Shown here piece after piece: positions 1-6,071 of a stretch of 9,195 nt of DNA. Under the pieces are notes generated by a model. That model was not told the origin of the DNA and did not search any database. It worked only from the letters and a program-made list of their open reading frames with translations. Both the position numbers and the translations under genes were made by a program. Positions within the stretch are counted from its first letter, which is position 1. Each line of letters opens with the position of its first letter. This stretch comes from Bdellovibrio sp. CG10_big_fil_rev_8_21_14_0_10_47_8 (GTDB lineage: Bacteria > Bdellovibrionota > Bdellovibrionia > Bdellovibrionales > Bdellovibrionaceae), in contig PEZR01000087.1 of NCBI GenBank assembly GCA_002773975.1, positions 1 through 9,195 of the forward strand. Reading direction: 5' to 3'.

Positions 1-298
1 TCCGGGATTCCCGCTGATTCCAAGCCTGATTTGTTTGATTTTTTTAGCGATGATCAGTCTCACCGCAATGAAGGTGATTGATCAATCGACCGTCCGCGGA
101 ACCATCACCCAAGAAAAAATTTCGGTCTTGTCAGCACCCAATCCACAGGGCACCAGCTTGTTTGATCTCTATCCCGGCCTGGAGGTCGTTGTTCGATCTC
201 AGCATCAAGACTGGGTCCAGGTCACATATGGGGGTGCAATGACAGGATGGATTCCTCAGTCCGCGATTTTACAAACTTCTGGGAGGCCCTTGTGGTAA
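1..298 (+). CDS. C-terminal part of a membrane-anchored SH3-like domain protein (BatE-like), 5' end outside the window
   Basis: The reading frame is open from base 2 to the TAA at 296-298 and has no convincing start inside the window, so this is the end of a longer gene. The first 20 or so codons encode a hydrophobic segment (IPSLICLIFLAMISL) that reads as one transmembrane helix. It is followed by about 70 residues resembling a bacterial SH3 domain, with a short beta-rich pattern, a 'LYPGLEVVV' strand and the typical ending 'DWVQVTYGG..GWIP'. A helix followed by an SH3-like tail is the arrangement at the end of BatE proteins of Bat (aerotolerance) operons, where TPR repeats come first. The TPR part would lie upstream and cannot be seen, so the BatE assignment is an inference. 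Other SH3-bearing envelope proteins remain possible. The next gene starts within its last codons. Confidence 0.7.
   Translation, partial: PGFPLIPSLICLIFLAMISLTAMKVIDQSTVRGTITQEKISVLSAPNPQGTSLFDLYPGLEVVVRSQHQDWVQVTYGGAMTGWIPQSAILQTSGRPLW
281..286 (+). promoter_or_regulatory. Ribosome binding site GGGAGG that selects a GTG start
   Basis: GGGAGG lies five bases before GTG at 292. The alternative in-frame ATG at 247 has only a poorly placed G-run upstream and would give a 52-base overlap with the preceding gene. The GTG start gives a 7-base overlap. Confidence 0.55.
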
Positions 299-819
299 AT
301 TTTATCTGGGATAATCTGTTTCGAGGAAAAGATGGTACCCGACCTCTTCGAGAGCAGCTTCGCAAAAATATTCTGTTTCAAGATCTGAATTTCCAGCAAC
401 TTTATCTGCTCGAGAATATCGTCAATGTCAGACACTATCGCCCTGGCGAAGCCGTTTTTAAACAGGGCGAAGTTGGTGTTGGAATGTATATCATTCTGTC
501 GGGCTCCGTCAGCATCACTGTCGAAGAGATTGAATTGAACACCACCAGCAGCCGATCCACACACATTACCCATCTGAAGTCTGGTGATTTTTTTGGAGAA
601 CTTGCCCTGGTTGAAAACGAAGGCCGTCGAAGCGCGACAGCCTTTGCGCATGAAGAGTCCGTCTTGATCGGATTTTTTAAGCCTGATCTTTTTGAAATCA
701 TCGAACGAAACCCCTCGGCAGGAGTCAAGATTTTGCTGCGCCTAGGAGAAGTTCTTGGCACACGACTGCGACAAACCACCGCTCGGATCTCTGAACTCAA
801 AAAAGAGTCTAAACAATGA
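292..819 (+). CDS. Cyclic nucleotide-binding (CRP-like sensor) domain protein without DNA-binding domain
   Basis: From the GTG start this is 175 residues, almost all of it one cNMP-binding beta-barrel domain (about residues 30-150). The family hallmarks are visible. 'RPGEAVFKQGEVGVGMYIILSGSV' matches the first half of the barrel. The phosphate-binding cassette 'FGELALVENEGRRSATA' keeps the glutamate (Glu103) and Arg-Ser pair (Arg113-Ser114) that bind the ribose and cyclic phosphate in CRP, so ligand binding looks feasible. After the barrel there is only a helix that ends in charged residues; no helix-turn-helix follows, so it is not a CRP-type transcription factor. It has no signal peptide and is presumably cytoplasmic. 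An alternative ATG at 247 would add 15 residues. Its TGA overlaps the ATG of the permease gene (ATGA), so the two are probably translated together. The ligand, if any, is unknown. Confidence 0.85.
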   Translation: MVNFIWDNLFRGKDGTRPLREQLRKNILFQDLNFQQLYLLENIVNVRHYRPGEAVFKQGEVGVGMYIILSGSVSITVEEIELNTTSSRSTHITHLKSGDFFGELALVENEGRRSATAFAHEESVLIGFFKPDLFEIIERNPSAGVKILLRLGEVLGTRLRQTTARISELKKESKQ

Positions 820-1871
820 TTTTGATTTCAGAGATGGCCATTCAAAGAGAGCGGCGATGGAAGCTTCTGTTTTTCCTGCTGACCCTAGCAGCACTGATCT
901 TTGCCATCACGTTGATGAAAAATGTTTTCATCTCTTTTCTTTTAGCGTTTGTGACCTATTACGTCCTCGCACCCATTGTCGATTTTCTTGAAAGAAAAGG
1001 GCTGTCTCGTCAGTGGTCGACCACTCTTCCCTTTTTGGTGCTGACGGGGGTCGGGATTATCACCGCGCAAATCTTTTTTCCCATCTTGGCGGATCAGATA
1101 ACCTCGTTGCGAGACAACATTCCCCGTTATATCGATGCCAGCACAAAGTTTTTGATCAATTTTGAATCTCAGGCCAGCTCGATGATTGCCACCATTTATC
1201 CCATCGATCTCAAGGGTGGACTTGAACCAAAAATAATGTCGATGGTTCAAAATCTGTTTCAAAGTCTGCCGGACTATGTTTCCCAGTCCTTAACTGTTTT
1301 CTTTCTAACGCCTTTTATCGCTTACTTTATGCTCCTCGATGGCCGGGATTTTGTTCGAAAAGTTCTTTCTTTGGTTCCTAACAATTTTTTTGAGCTGGTT
1401 TTGAATATGAATCACCAAATCAATGCTCAAATGGGTGGTTTTGTCCGCGCTAGAATTCTGGAAAGTCTTCTGGTTGGTGGAATTATCTGGCTCGGTCTGT
1501 TCATTCTGGGATTCCCTTATGCTCTGATTTTGGCGGTCTTTGCCGGCATCATCAATATCATCCCTTATCTCGGCCCCTTTATTGGCGCCGTTCCTGCTTT
1601 AATTATCAATTTTGCCAATGGTGGAGACATCACTGTCTTTTGGTGGCTCTTGGTGATTTATGCGCTGGCCCAAGTTATTGATTTGGCTCTTATTGTTCCC
1701 TTTGTGGTGGCTAAAATTGTGAACCTTCATCCCGTCACTGTTGTTCTGGTGGTTATATTGGGTTCTCATTTGTTGGGAATATTAGGAATGATCATCTCGA
1801 TTCCACTCTTTAGCGTGCTGAAAGTTTCGGCAGTTTCAATCTATAAACACGTGATCGATTTTCGCGGCTGA
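816..1871 (+). CDS. AI-2E/PerM family inner-membrane transporter
   Basis: This 351-residue polytopic membrane protein has the length and layout of the AI-2E transporter family (PF01594; TqsA, PerM, YdiK relatives). Two N-terminal helices (about 15-33 and 38-57) are followed by a third at 68-92, then a periplasmic or cytoplasmic region with few hydrophobic residues (93-155). A C-terminal bundle of hydrophobic segments follows at about 157-175, 213-266, 273-297 and 306-336. The family signature 'INIIPYLGPFIGAVPA' sits at 246-261, followed by 'QVIDLALIVPFVVAKIVNLHP' in the region where relatives have a conserved D-x2-P pattern. Substrates differ between members (autoinducer-2 export, Na+/H+ antiport, unknown), so I give no gene symbol. 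Its start overlaps the previous stop by four bases; an ATG at 834 is a weaker alternative. The coupling suggests the cNMP-binding protein may act on this permease, but that is inference. Confidence 0.88.
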   Translation: MILISEMAIQRERRWKLLFFLLTLAALIFAITLMKNVFISFLLAFVTYYVLAPIVDFLERKGLSRQWSTTLPFLVLTGVGIITAQIFFPILADQITSLRDNIPRYIDASTKFLINFESQASSMIATIYPIDLKGGLEPKIMSMVQNLFQSLPDYVSQSLTVFFLTPFIAYFMLLDGRDFVRKVLSLVPNNFFELVLNMNHQINAQMGGFVRARILESLLVGGIIWLGLFILGFPYALILAVFAGIINIIPYLGPFIGAVPALIINFANGGDITVFWWLLVIYALAQVIDLALIVPFVVAKIVNLHPVTVVLVVILGSHLLGILGMIISIPLFSVLKVSAVSIYKHVIDFRG

Positions 1872-1890
1872 CCCATCGACGGTCATTTTC
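1869..1890 (+). terminator. Weak possible intrinsic terminator after the permease gene
   Basis: TGACC (1869-1873) and GGTCA (1881-1885) form a 5-bp stem with a 7-base loop, followed by TTTTC. The stem includes the permease stop codon. The stem and T-run are both short, so it would be leaky at best. A promoter-like sequence just downstream fits a transcription boundary here. Confidence 0.25.
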
Positions 1891-1904
1891 CGATGTTTGC
1901 TTTG

Positions 1905-1933
1905 TTGACTGCGCCGGAGGCCACGAATAGACT
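1905..1933 (+). promoter_or_regulatory. Candidate sigma70-type promoter for bamD
   Basis: TTGACT (1905-1910, five of six matches to TTGACA) and TAGACT (1928-1933, four of six to TATAAT) are separated by exactly 17 bases. Transcription would start near 1940, about ten bases before the ATG at 1950. This supports 1950 rather than the upstream ATG at 1893 as the bamD start. The leader would be unusually short. Evidence is pattern match only. Confidence 0.4.
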
Positions 1934-1949
1934 CGGTCTTGGGTGTAAG

Positions 1950-2711
1950 ATGCTTCGAGTCATATTTTCAGTTCTTCTTTTATTTTCAACTATTTCGGCA
2001 ACGACAGTCTTGCTGACTTCTTGTTCGTCCAACGACAAAAAGTCCGACACCGCCGAAGGCGCCTTTGCGATAGCACAGGACTATGACAAAGAAGAACGTT
2101 ACGAAGAAGCCATCAAACGTTACCAAGAGGTCAAAAATAAATTTCCCTACTCTAAATACGCTTCAATGGCAGAACTTGCTTTGGCGGACTGTTATTACAA
2201 ACAAGAAAGTTATGCCGAAGCTCAGGTGGCCTATCAAAGCTTCAAAGACCTTCACCCAAAACATGCTCAAATTGATTACGTCACCTATCGTTTAGCGATG
2301 AGTTTTTTTAATCAGCTTCCCTCGACTGTCGATCGAGACCTCACTCTGGCCAGCAGTGCTCTGATTTATTTCGACGAAGTTCTCACCCAGTATCCAAACT
2401 CTGAGTATGTCAAAGATGCCAAAGAGAAAAAAGTTGCAACTCTCAAAATGCTGGCGGGCAAAGAGGACTACATTGCCGAGTTCTATTTCATTCGCGAAAA
2501 ATACGATAGCGCCCTCAATCGTTATGAAGAGCTGATGAAAAAATATCCTGGATATGGATTCGATGCCAAGGCCCTGTCTCGTGCTGCCGTTTGTGCGGCC
2601 AAGCTCGGGGAACCCGGCAAAGCAAAAAAGCTAGTGAATGAACTGGAAAAAAGATTTCCTGGTTCGGACGAGCTAGCCTTTGCAAAAAAAGGAGCCGACC
2701 TTGGCGACTGA
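1950..2711 (+). CDS. bamD: Outer membrane assembly lipoprotein BamD
   Basis: BamD is the TPR-rich lipoprotein partner of BamA in the machine that folds beta-barrel proteins into the outer membrane. From ATG 1950 the product is 253 residues, close to the usual 240-250. It starts with a lipoprotein signal peptide: MLR, a hydrophobic stretch, then the lipobox 'LLTSC' with the lipidated cysteine at residue 25. The mature part carries helical TPR pairs with family features: 'AFAIAQDYDKEERYEEAIKRY' (first repeat), 'FKDLHPKHAQIDYVTYRLAMSF', 'DLTLASSALIYFDEVLTQYP.SEY', and 'EFYFIREKYDSALNRYEELMKKYP', which matches the BamD 'fYl.r..y.aA..R' repeat. An in-frame ATG at 1893 would put 19 extra non-signal residues in front of the signal peptide, so it is less likely. 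The gene overlaps the next one by 11 bases. Residues after the lipobox are polar and low in complexity, a normal linker. Confidence 0.87.
   Translation: MLRVIFSVLLLFSTISATTVLLTSCSSNDKKSDTAEGAFAIAQDYDKEERYEEAIKRYQEVKNKFPYSKYASMAELALADCYYKQESYAEAQVAYQSFKDLHPKHAQIDYVTYRLAMSFFNQLPSTVDRDLTLASSALIYFDEVLTQYPNSEYVKDAKEKKVATLKMLAGKEDYIAEFYFIREKYDSALNRYEELMKKYPGYGFDAKALSRAAVCAAKLGEPGKAKKLVNELEKRFPGSDELAFAKKGADLGD
2689..2694 (+). promoter_or_regulatory. Ribosome binding site AAGGAG that selects a TTG start
   Basis: AAGGAG inside the 3' end of bamD lies six bases before TTG at 2701. This makes 2701 a better start than the in-frame TTG at 2680, which lies upstream of the site. The gene then overlaps bamD by 11 bases. 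Confidence 0.55.
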
Positions 2712-3429
2712 CGCACTTTTCGATGAAATGTTGATGGAGGCCCGAGAGAACTTTATCAGCGGAAACTATAAAATCTCCGAACCCCTTTTGAACCAGCTGA
2801 TTTTGCAAAACTCTCGAAACCCCGAAGTCTATCAAATGTTGGCTACGATCTATTACGATAAGGGTCAGTTCAATAAGGCAATTCGTATTTTCAAACGAGC
2901 TTTGGAAATCGATCCCACCTATACCGACGCCAGCGTCGGGCTCTCCATTATTTTAAATGATCTCGGCCGGTATGATGAGGGTCGAATGGTCTTTCAAGAT
3001 GCGCAAAAGCTCTTGGATCGTCGAGCTGGAAAGATGGATTCCTATGTCGAGGAAAAAATTGCTTCAAAACACGAAGAGCTCGCAGACCTCTATTTTCAAT
3101 ACCAACACTATGCTGAATCTCTGGAACAACTTTATAAGGCCCTTAAGCTTTCAACTCGAAAAGCAGAAATCACCCTTCGAATCGCCGAGTGCCACGTAAA
3201 GCTGGGTGACACACAAAGGGCCGTACGAGAACTCAAGTCCTTAATTCGAGAATACCCTCAGCTATTGTCTGCCAAACTCAAGTTGGGTGTGATTTACTAC
3301 AACATGAACAATCTCGCGGAAGCCACTGAACAGTGGGAAAATATTTTACTTCGCGACCCTGGGCACCCAGAAGCACTTCGCTATTTAAAAATGGCCAATG
3401 CCGCTGGAATTACCAGTCTGACTTTGTAA
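2701..3429 (+). CDS. Tetratricopeptide repeat protein
   Basis: This is a 242-residue protein made mainly of TPR motifs. The clearest is 'NPEVYQMLATIYYDKGQFNKAIRIFKRALEIDP' spread over about residues 40-73, with the canonical small and aromatic positions. A second repeat follows at 74-107 ('TDASVGLSIILNDLGRYDEGR'). More repeats lie around 123-156 ('HEELADLYFQYQHYAESLEQL'), 157-190 and 192-225 ('KLKLGVIYYNMNNLAEATEQWE'), ending in 'DPGHPEAL'. There is no signal peptide or membrane segment, so it is predicted to be cytoplasmic, unlike its lipoprotein neighbour. TPR proteins are scaffolds and the partner cannot be read from sequence. The start is TTG at 2701, set by the ribosome binding site in bamD, and only nine bases separate its stop from the following gene, so the three are probably one transcript. 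Confidence 0.85.
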   Translation: MATDALFDEMLMEARENFISGNYKISEPLLNQLILQNSRNPEVYQMLATIYYDKGQFNKAIRIFKRALEIDPTYTDASVGLSIILNDLGRYDEGRMVFQDAQKLLDRRAGKMDSYVEEKIASKHEELADLYFQYQHYAESLEQLYKALKLSTRKAEITLRIAECHVKLGDTQRAVRELKSLIREYPQLLSAKLKLGVIYYNMNNLAEATEQWENILLRDPGHPEALRYLKMANAAGITSLTL

Positions 3430-3438
3430 GGAAGGTTT

Positions 3439-3969
3439 ATGTCCGGAAAAAAGAAACAAGCTAAAGAGGATATGCTCCCCTTCATCACCAAAGATGAGAT
3501 CGCAAAGCTGGTCATGTTTTTGGCGAAGACCATTGAAACAGACTATGAAGGTCGAGAGGTCATTTTAATCTGCCCTCTGCGTGGATCCATTCACTTTCTA
3601 GCAGACCTTTGCCGACAGATTCAGCTGCCCCAACAAGTTGATTTTGTTCAACTTCAGGCCGTTGAAAAAGGTGGCGCTATTAAAATTATCAAAGATATCA
3701 GCACCAATATCGCCGGCAAACATGTGCTCATTGTGGAAGAAATTATTGATACAGGCCGCACTCTGAGTTTTTTACGCAATCGTCTGATGGCCTCTTCTCC
3801 GGCCTCTTTGAAAATTGTGGCTTTGCTGGATAAACCTGCGCGACGAGAACTTCCGATTCGTCCGGATTATGTGGGACGAACCATTGATGACCGCTATGTG
3901 GTTGGTTATGGAATGGATTCCAGTGAAATGGGCCGAAACTATCCTGACATCTATGTCATGAAAAACTAA
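3439..3969 (+). CDS. hpt: Hypoxanthine (purine) phosphoribosyltransferase
   Basis: This cytoplasmic purine-salvage enzyme transfers phosphoribose from PRPP to hypoxanthine and/or guanine. The 176-residue length equals bacterial Hpt. Visible motifs: the pyrophosphate loop 'PLRGS' (46-50), PRPP-binding 'VLIVEEIIDTGRTL' (96-109) with the presumed general-base Asp104, Lys132 in 'LLDKP' for the purine oxygen, and 'RYVVGYGMD' (152-160), where Tyr153 would stack on the base and Asp160 would bind metal. The usual Glu-Asp pair of the PRPP motif is Glu-Glu here. The flexible active-site loop that normally carries Ser-Tyr lacks that dipeptide ('QLQAVEKGGAIKI', 71-83). A good ribosome binding site (AAGGAAGG at 3428-3435) precedes the ATG. 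Because the loop is unusual, a variant substrate range is possible. The fold and enzyme class are secure. Confidence 0.87.
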   Translation: MSGKKKQAKEDMLPFITKDEIAKLVMFLAKTIETDYEGREVILICPLRGSIHFLADLCRQIQLPQQVDFVQLQAVEKGGAIKIIKDISTNIAGKHVLIVEEIIDTGRTLSFLRNRLMASSPASLKIVALLDKPARRELPIRPDYVGRTIDDRYVVGYGMDSSEMGRNYPDIYVMKN

Positions 3970-3974
3970 GGGGG
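3967..3974 (+). promoter_or_regulatory. Strong ribosome binding site TAAGGGGG for the membrane microprotein
   Basis: TAAGGGGG, which includes the hpt stop codon, can pair with the 16S anti-Shine-Dalgarno along its whole length with one G-U wobble. It is seven bases before the ATG at 3982. It is the main evidence that the short frame behind it is translated. Confidence 0.5.
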
Positions 3975-3981
3975 ACTGCAC

Positions 3982-4059
3982 ATGTTACCTAAACAGCTTG
4001 TCGTCCTCTTTGTCTGCACCGTGGTGATTCTCTTTTTAGTAAATGTTTTCGTTAGCTAA
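3982..4059 (+). CDS. Small single-helix membrane protein (25 residues)
   Basis: A short frame starts 12 bases after the hpt stop, with a near-ideal ribosome binding site. It encodes MLPKQ, then about 18 strongly hydrophobic residues (LVVLFVCTVVILFLVNVF), ending VS. That is a complete transmembrane helix with a positively charged N-terminus, so the N-terminus would lie in the cytoplasm. It contains one cysteine. I recognise no family. Such microproteins often bind and tune larger membrane proteins, but nothing here names a partner; the nearest membrane protein in the same direction is the permease at 816-1871. It could be a chance frame, but the spacing, ribosome binding site and uniform hydrophobicity argue against that. 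Confidence 0.5.
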   Translation: MLPKQLVVLFVCTVVILFLVNVFVS

Positions 4060-4125
4060 ACCAATGAATTCTTTTCTGAACTGACTTGTTTATAACAGGC
4101 CTTTATTGGGCTGATTTGATCATTT

Positions 4126-4156
4126 TTGGCACCATCTCTTCTATATTCCTTATAAG
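4126..4156 (+). promoter_or_regulatory. Candidate promoter for the 4234-6946 unit
   Basis: TTGGCA (4126-4131) and TATAAG (4151-4156) each match five of six sigma70 consensus bases, but the 19-base spacer is longer than optimal. TTGATC (4116-4121) with TATATT (4142-4147) is a second, worse-spaced pair. A start near 4163 would leave a leader of about 70 bases. Confidence 0.3.
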
Positions 4157-4174
4157 CAGCGACAATTCTCGGCA

Positions 4175-4228
4175 CGGGGATTGCCTATGTAAACCCCGAA
4201 CGCTTCATAAGAAGCCTAAAATTTGGGG
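4175..4228 (+). promoter_or_regulatory. Structured leader RNA that could mask a ribosome binding site
   Basis: CGGGG (4175-4179) can pair with CCCCG (4194-4198). ACCCC (4193-4197) can instead pair with GGGGT (4225-4229), which contains the Shine-Dalgarno of the next gene five bases before its ATG. Between them sits a perfect small hairpin, GCTTC-ATAA-GAAGC (4202-4215). The two G-run/C-run pairings exclude one another. I do not recognise a known riboswitch class, and the stems are short. Confidence 0.25.
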
Positions 4229-4233
4229 TACTG

Positions 4234-5031
4234 ATGTCTCACAATGTATTGCAATCAGCAGCAGTTGAACGACTCAAGGGGATTATACGAAGTCGCTATG
4301 GGAAGGGTTTTCAGATTCGGTGGATCACCGATATCTCAGACCATGATGGAGATGAAGGGGTTCGTCTCCATCATGGCCATCTTTTTATTCCGATTCAAAC
4401 CAGCAACCATTATTTTGCAACGGCCGTGATTGAAGAAGCTCACACGATGTCCGTGGATGACCATGAAACCATCACTGAATTGGTTCGTTTGGTTTTAGAA
4501 CCGGAGTTTTACAATTGGTATTTGTCTCAGTTGTCTCACAATGCCAAAGCGCAAACAGCACAGCCCCTAAATACTGAGGTAGCTTCGATCCACACACCGG
4601 TGAATCTCTCTGCAAACTCGACCTTGGTCATTTGCCTTGAGTCTCCGAATCCACATCAAATTCCACGTTTGTCTTTCGAAATTCATGAATTGGCCCAGCG
4701 TTGGGCCTATTTAAAGTTCAGCGATATCCAAGATCAGGTCCATAACGTCGAGGATTTGCGCTCTTTAGGCTCTCTCACTCTTTGGGTTCAGGATATTCTG
4801 ATGCTAACTCCTCATCATCGAACAATTATCGAAGAATACATCCATGGTGTCTCGTCCGACTCTCCTTTACTCGTCCTTGGGACCTCGTCGTCAATCGAAA
4901 GTCTCGAGACGAATGAACTAATTTCTTCTTCTTTTGCAGATGTTCTTAAAAGTCATCGTTTGCAAGTTGAGCGTTTACCGCGGAACTCGGACCTGCTGCA
5001 AGAGACCCTTGAAATCATGCTCCAGGTTTGA
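4234..5031 (+). CDS. Degenerate NtrC-like (sigma54-interaction type) AAA+ domain protein, predicted inactive as an ATPase
   Basis: This 265-residue soluble protein has two parts. Residues 1-100 resemble a GAF-like sensor ('LHHGHLFIPIQTSNHYFATAVIEE..TMSVDDHETITELVRLVLE'), though weakly. A linker (101-128) leads to a region that follows the NtrC-type ATPase order in shortened form. 'TLVICLESPNPHQ' (130-142) stands where family members have xVLIxGExGTGKE, and is followed by 'IHELAQRWAYLKF' like 'IHxxSxRxxxpF'. 'LTLWVQDI' (181-188) replaces GTLFLDEI, and 'LLVLGTSSSIESL...FADVLKSHRLQVERLPR' parallels the sensor I and arginine-finger region. The Walker A glycines and lysine are gone, the Walker B Asp is Gln186, and the GAFTGA loop is missing, so ATP hydrolysis and sigma54 activation are not expected. 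It has no helix-turn-helix. It resembles the truncated Sigma54_activ_2 type; the match is my own reading. It lies directly upstream of the MurNAc salvage pair. Role unknown, perhaps sensing or protein binding. Confidence 0.6.
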   Translation: MSHNVLQSAAVERLKGIIRSRYGKGFQIRWITDISDHDGDEGVRLHHGHLFIPIQTSNHYFATAVIEEAHTMSVDDHETITELVRLVLEPEFYNWYLSQLSHNAKAQTAQPLNTEVASIHTPVNLSANSTLVICLESPNPHQIPRLSFEIHELAQRWAYLKFSDIQDQVHNVEDLRSLGSLTLWVQDILMLTPHHRTIIEEYIHGVSSDSPLLVLGTSSSIESLETNELISSSFADVLKSHRLQVERLPRNSDLLQETLEIMLQV

Positions 5032-5045
5032 GACCATCAAGTGGC

Positions 5046-6071
5046 ATGCAAGCCACTCAAGATGAATTTTTCGATTCCTTTCTCAAAGAGACCCTCGGCA
5101 CCGAGGATTTTAAAGTCTATCAGCTGGCGGGCGATGCTTCGAACCGTCTTTATTACCGAGTGATTCAAGATCAACAGTCCTGGGTTCTGATGCGTTGGGA
5201 ACCCTTTGATCCTCCGACCTATCCGTTTCTGTCCGTTCTTCACCATTTTGCCAAACATCAAGTTCACGTCCCCGAGGTCGTGGGTCTGGATGCTAAAAAA
5301 GGTTTGGTTTTGTTGGAAGATTTGGGTGATCTCACCCTGGAAAGAAAATTTTGGGAAAACCAAAGTCCTGAAAATTCGATTTCATTTTACCGAAAAGCTC
5401 TGGATGAAATTTTAAAAATTCATTTCGCTGCAACCGCGGACAGAAGCAACCCCTGCACGGCTTTTCAAATTCAATTTGATGTGGAAAAATTTCTTTGGGA
5501 AATGCGCTATGGTCAGGACAATTTGTTAACGGGAATTTGTAAGTTTTCGCTCGACGACAAACAAAACTCAGAGCTAACCAATGTTTTCACGAGTATCTGC
5601 GAACGTTTACATGCAGAACCAAAATATATTGCTCATCGGGACTATCACTCTAGAAATCTGATGATCAAGTTGGACGAGATGCGTGTGATTGATTTTCAAG
5701 ATGCCCGCATGGGACCCGTTCAATATGACCTGGTGAGTTTGCTTCGAGATTCCTACGTTGATATGCCAGATGACATGGCCGAGTCCCTGATGAGTTATTA
5801 CCTGGAACGAGCCAAGCCCCATCTGGGAAAAGATCTTTCGATGGAGAATTTTATGCGTATCTATGAACTTCAGACGGTTCAAAGATGTTTCAAGGCCTGT
5901 GGCAGCTTTTCCAGCTTTTATAATTTGCGCAATGACACTCGTTATTTAAAATACATTTCTCACACTTTGAAGCGGGTCCTCAAGGGGCTTGGCGAGTTTC
6001 CAGAGTATAAAATATTTGCCGACATTTTGATTGATTCCGGCGCTCTTGAAAGAAAATACGAAGACCTATGA
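5046..6071 (+). CDS. amgK: AmgK-like N-acetylmuramate/N-acetylglucosamine 1-kinase (APH-fold phosphotransferase)
   Basis: AmgK phosphorylates the anomeric carbon of MurNAc (and GlcNAc) set free from peptidoglycan, the first step of the salvage route to UDP-MurNAc that by-passes de novo synthesis. From ATG 5046 the product is 341 residues, a normal family size. Hallmarks: 'LAGDASNRLYYRV' near the N-terminus (28-39), 'LVLLEDLGD' (87-95), the catalytic loop 'HRDYHSRN' (197-204) with Asp199 and Asn204, and the metal site in 'VIDFQDARMGPVQYDLVSLL' (214-233) with Asp216, the extended form typical of this subfamily. 'LQTVQRCFKACGSFSSFYNL' (275-294) matches its C-terminal helices. A TTG at 5028 overlapping the previous stop (TTGA) would add six residues; neither start has a good ribosome binding site. 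The ATGA overlap with a MurU-like gene strongly supports the assignment over other APH-fold kinases. Confidence 0.8.
   Translation: MQATQDEFFDSFLKETLGTEDFKVYQLAGDASNRLYYRVIQDQQSWVLMRWEPFDPPTYPFLSVLHHFAKHQVHVPEVVGLDAKKGLVLLEDLGDLTLERKFWENQSPENSISFYRKALDEILKIHFAATADRSNPCTAFQIQFDVEKFLWEMRYGQDNLLTGICKFSLDDKQNSELTNVFTSICERLHAEPKYIAHRDYHSRNLMIKLDEMRVIDFQDARMGPVQYDLVSLLRDSYVDMPDDMAESLMSYYLERAKPHLGKDLSMENFMRIYELQTVQRCFKACGSFSSFYNLRNDTRYLKYISHTLKRVLKGLGEFPEYKIFADILIDSGALERKYEDL

Larger units (their letters stand above)
4060..4233 (+). other. Intergenic leader region between the microprotein and the second transcription unit
   Basis: These 174 bases hold no convincing gene. The first half has no clear terminator. 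The second half contains a promoter-like pair and two short RNA hairpins, listed separately, just before the gene at 4234. This is the only sizeable gap between plus-strand genes in the window, so it is the natural place for a new transcript to begin. Confidence 0.5.

Noticed and set aside
256..800. Long antisense frames opposite the cyclic-nucleotide-binding gene.
   Set aside because: They mirror a gene with clear domain motifs and show no motif or ribosome binding site of their own.
4096..4113. CAGGCC and GGGCTG around TTTATT as a terminator hairpin after the microprotein.
   Set aside because: The stem contains a G-G mismatch and has no following T-run of useful length.
4086..4268. A 60-residue plus-strand frame across the leader.
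   Set aside because: It has no ribosome binding site, its composition is not protein-like and it runs into the well-supported gene at 4234.
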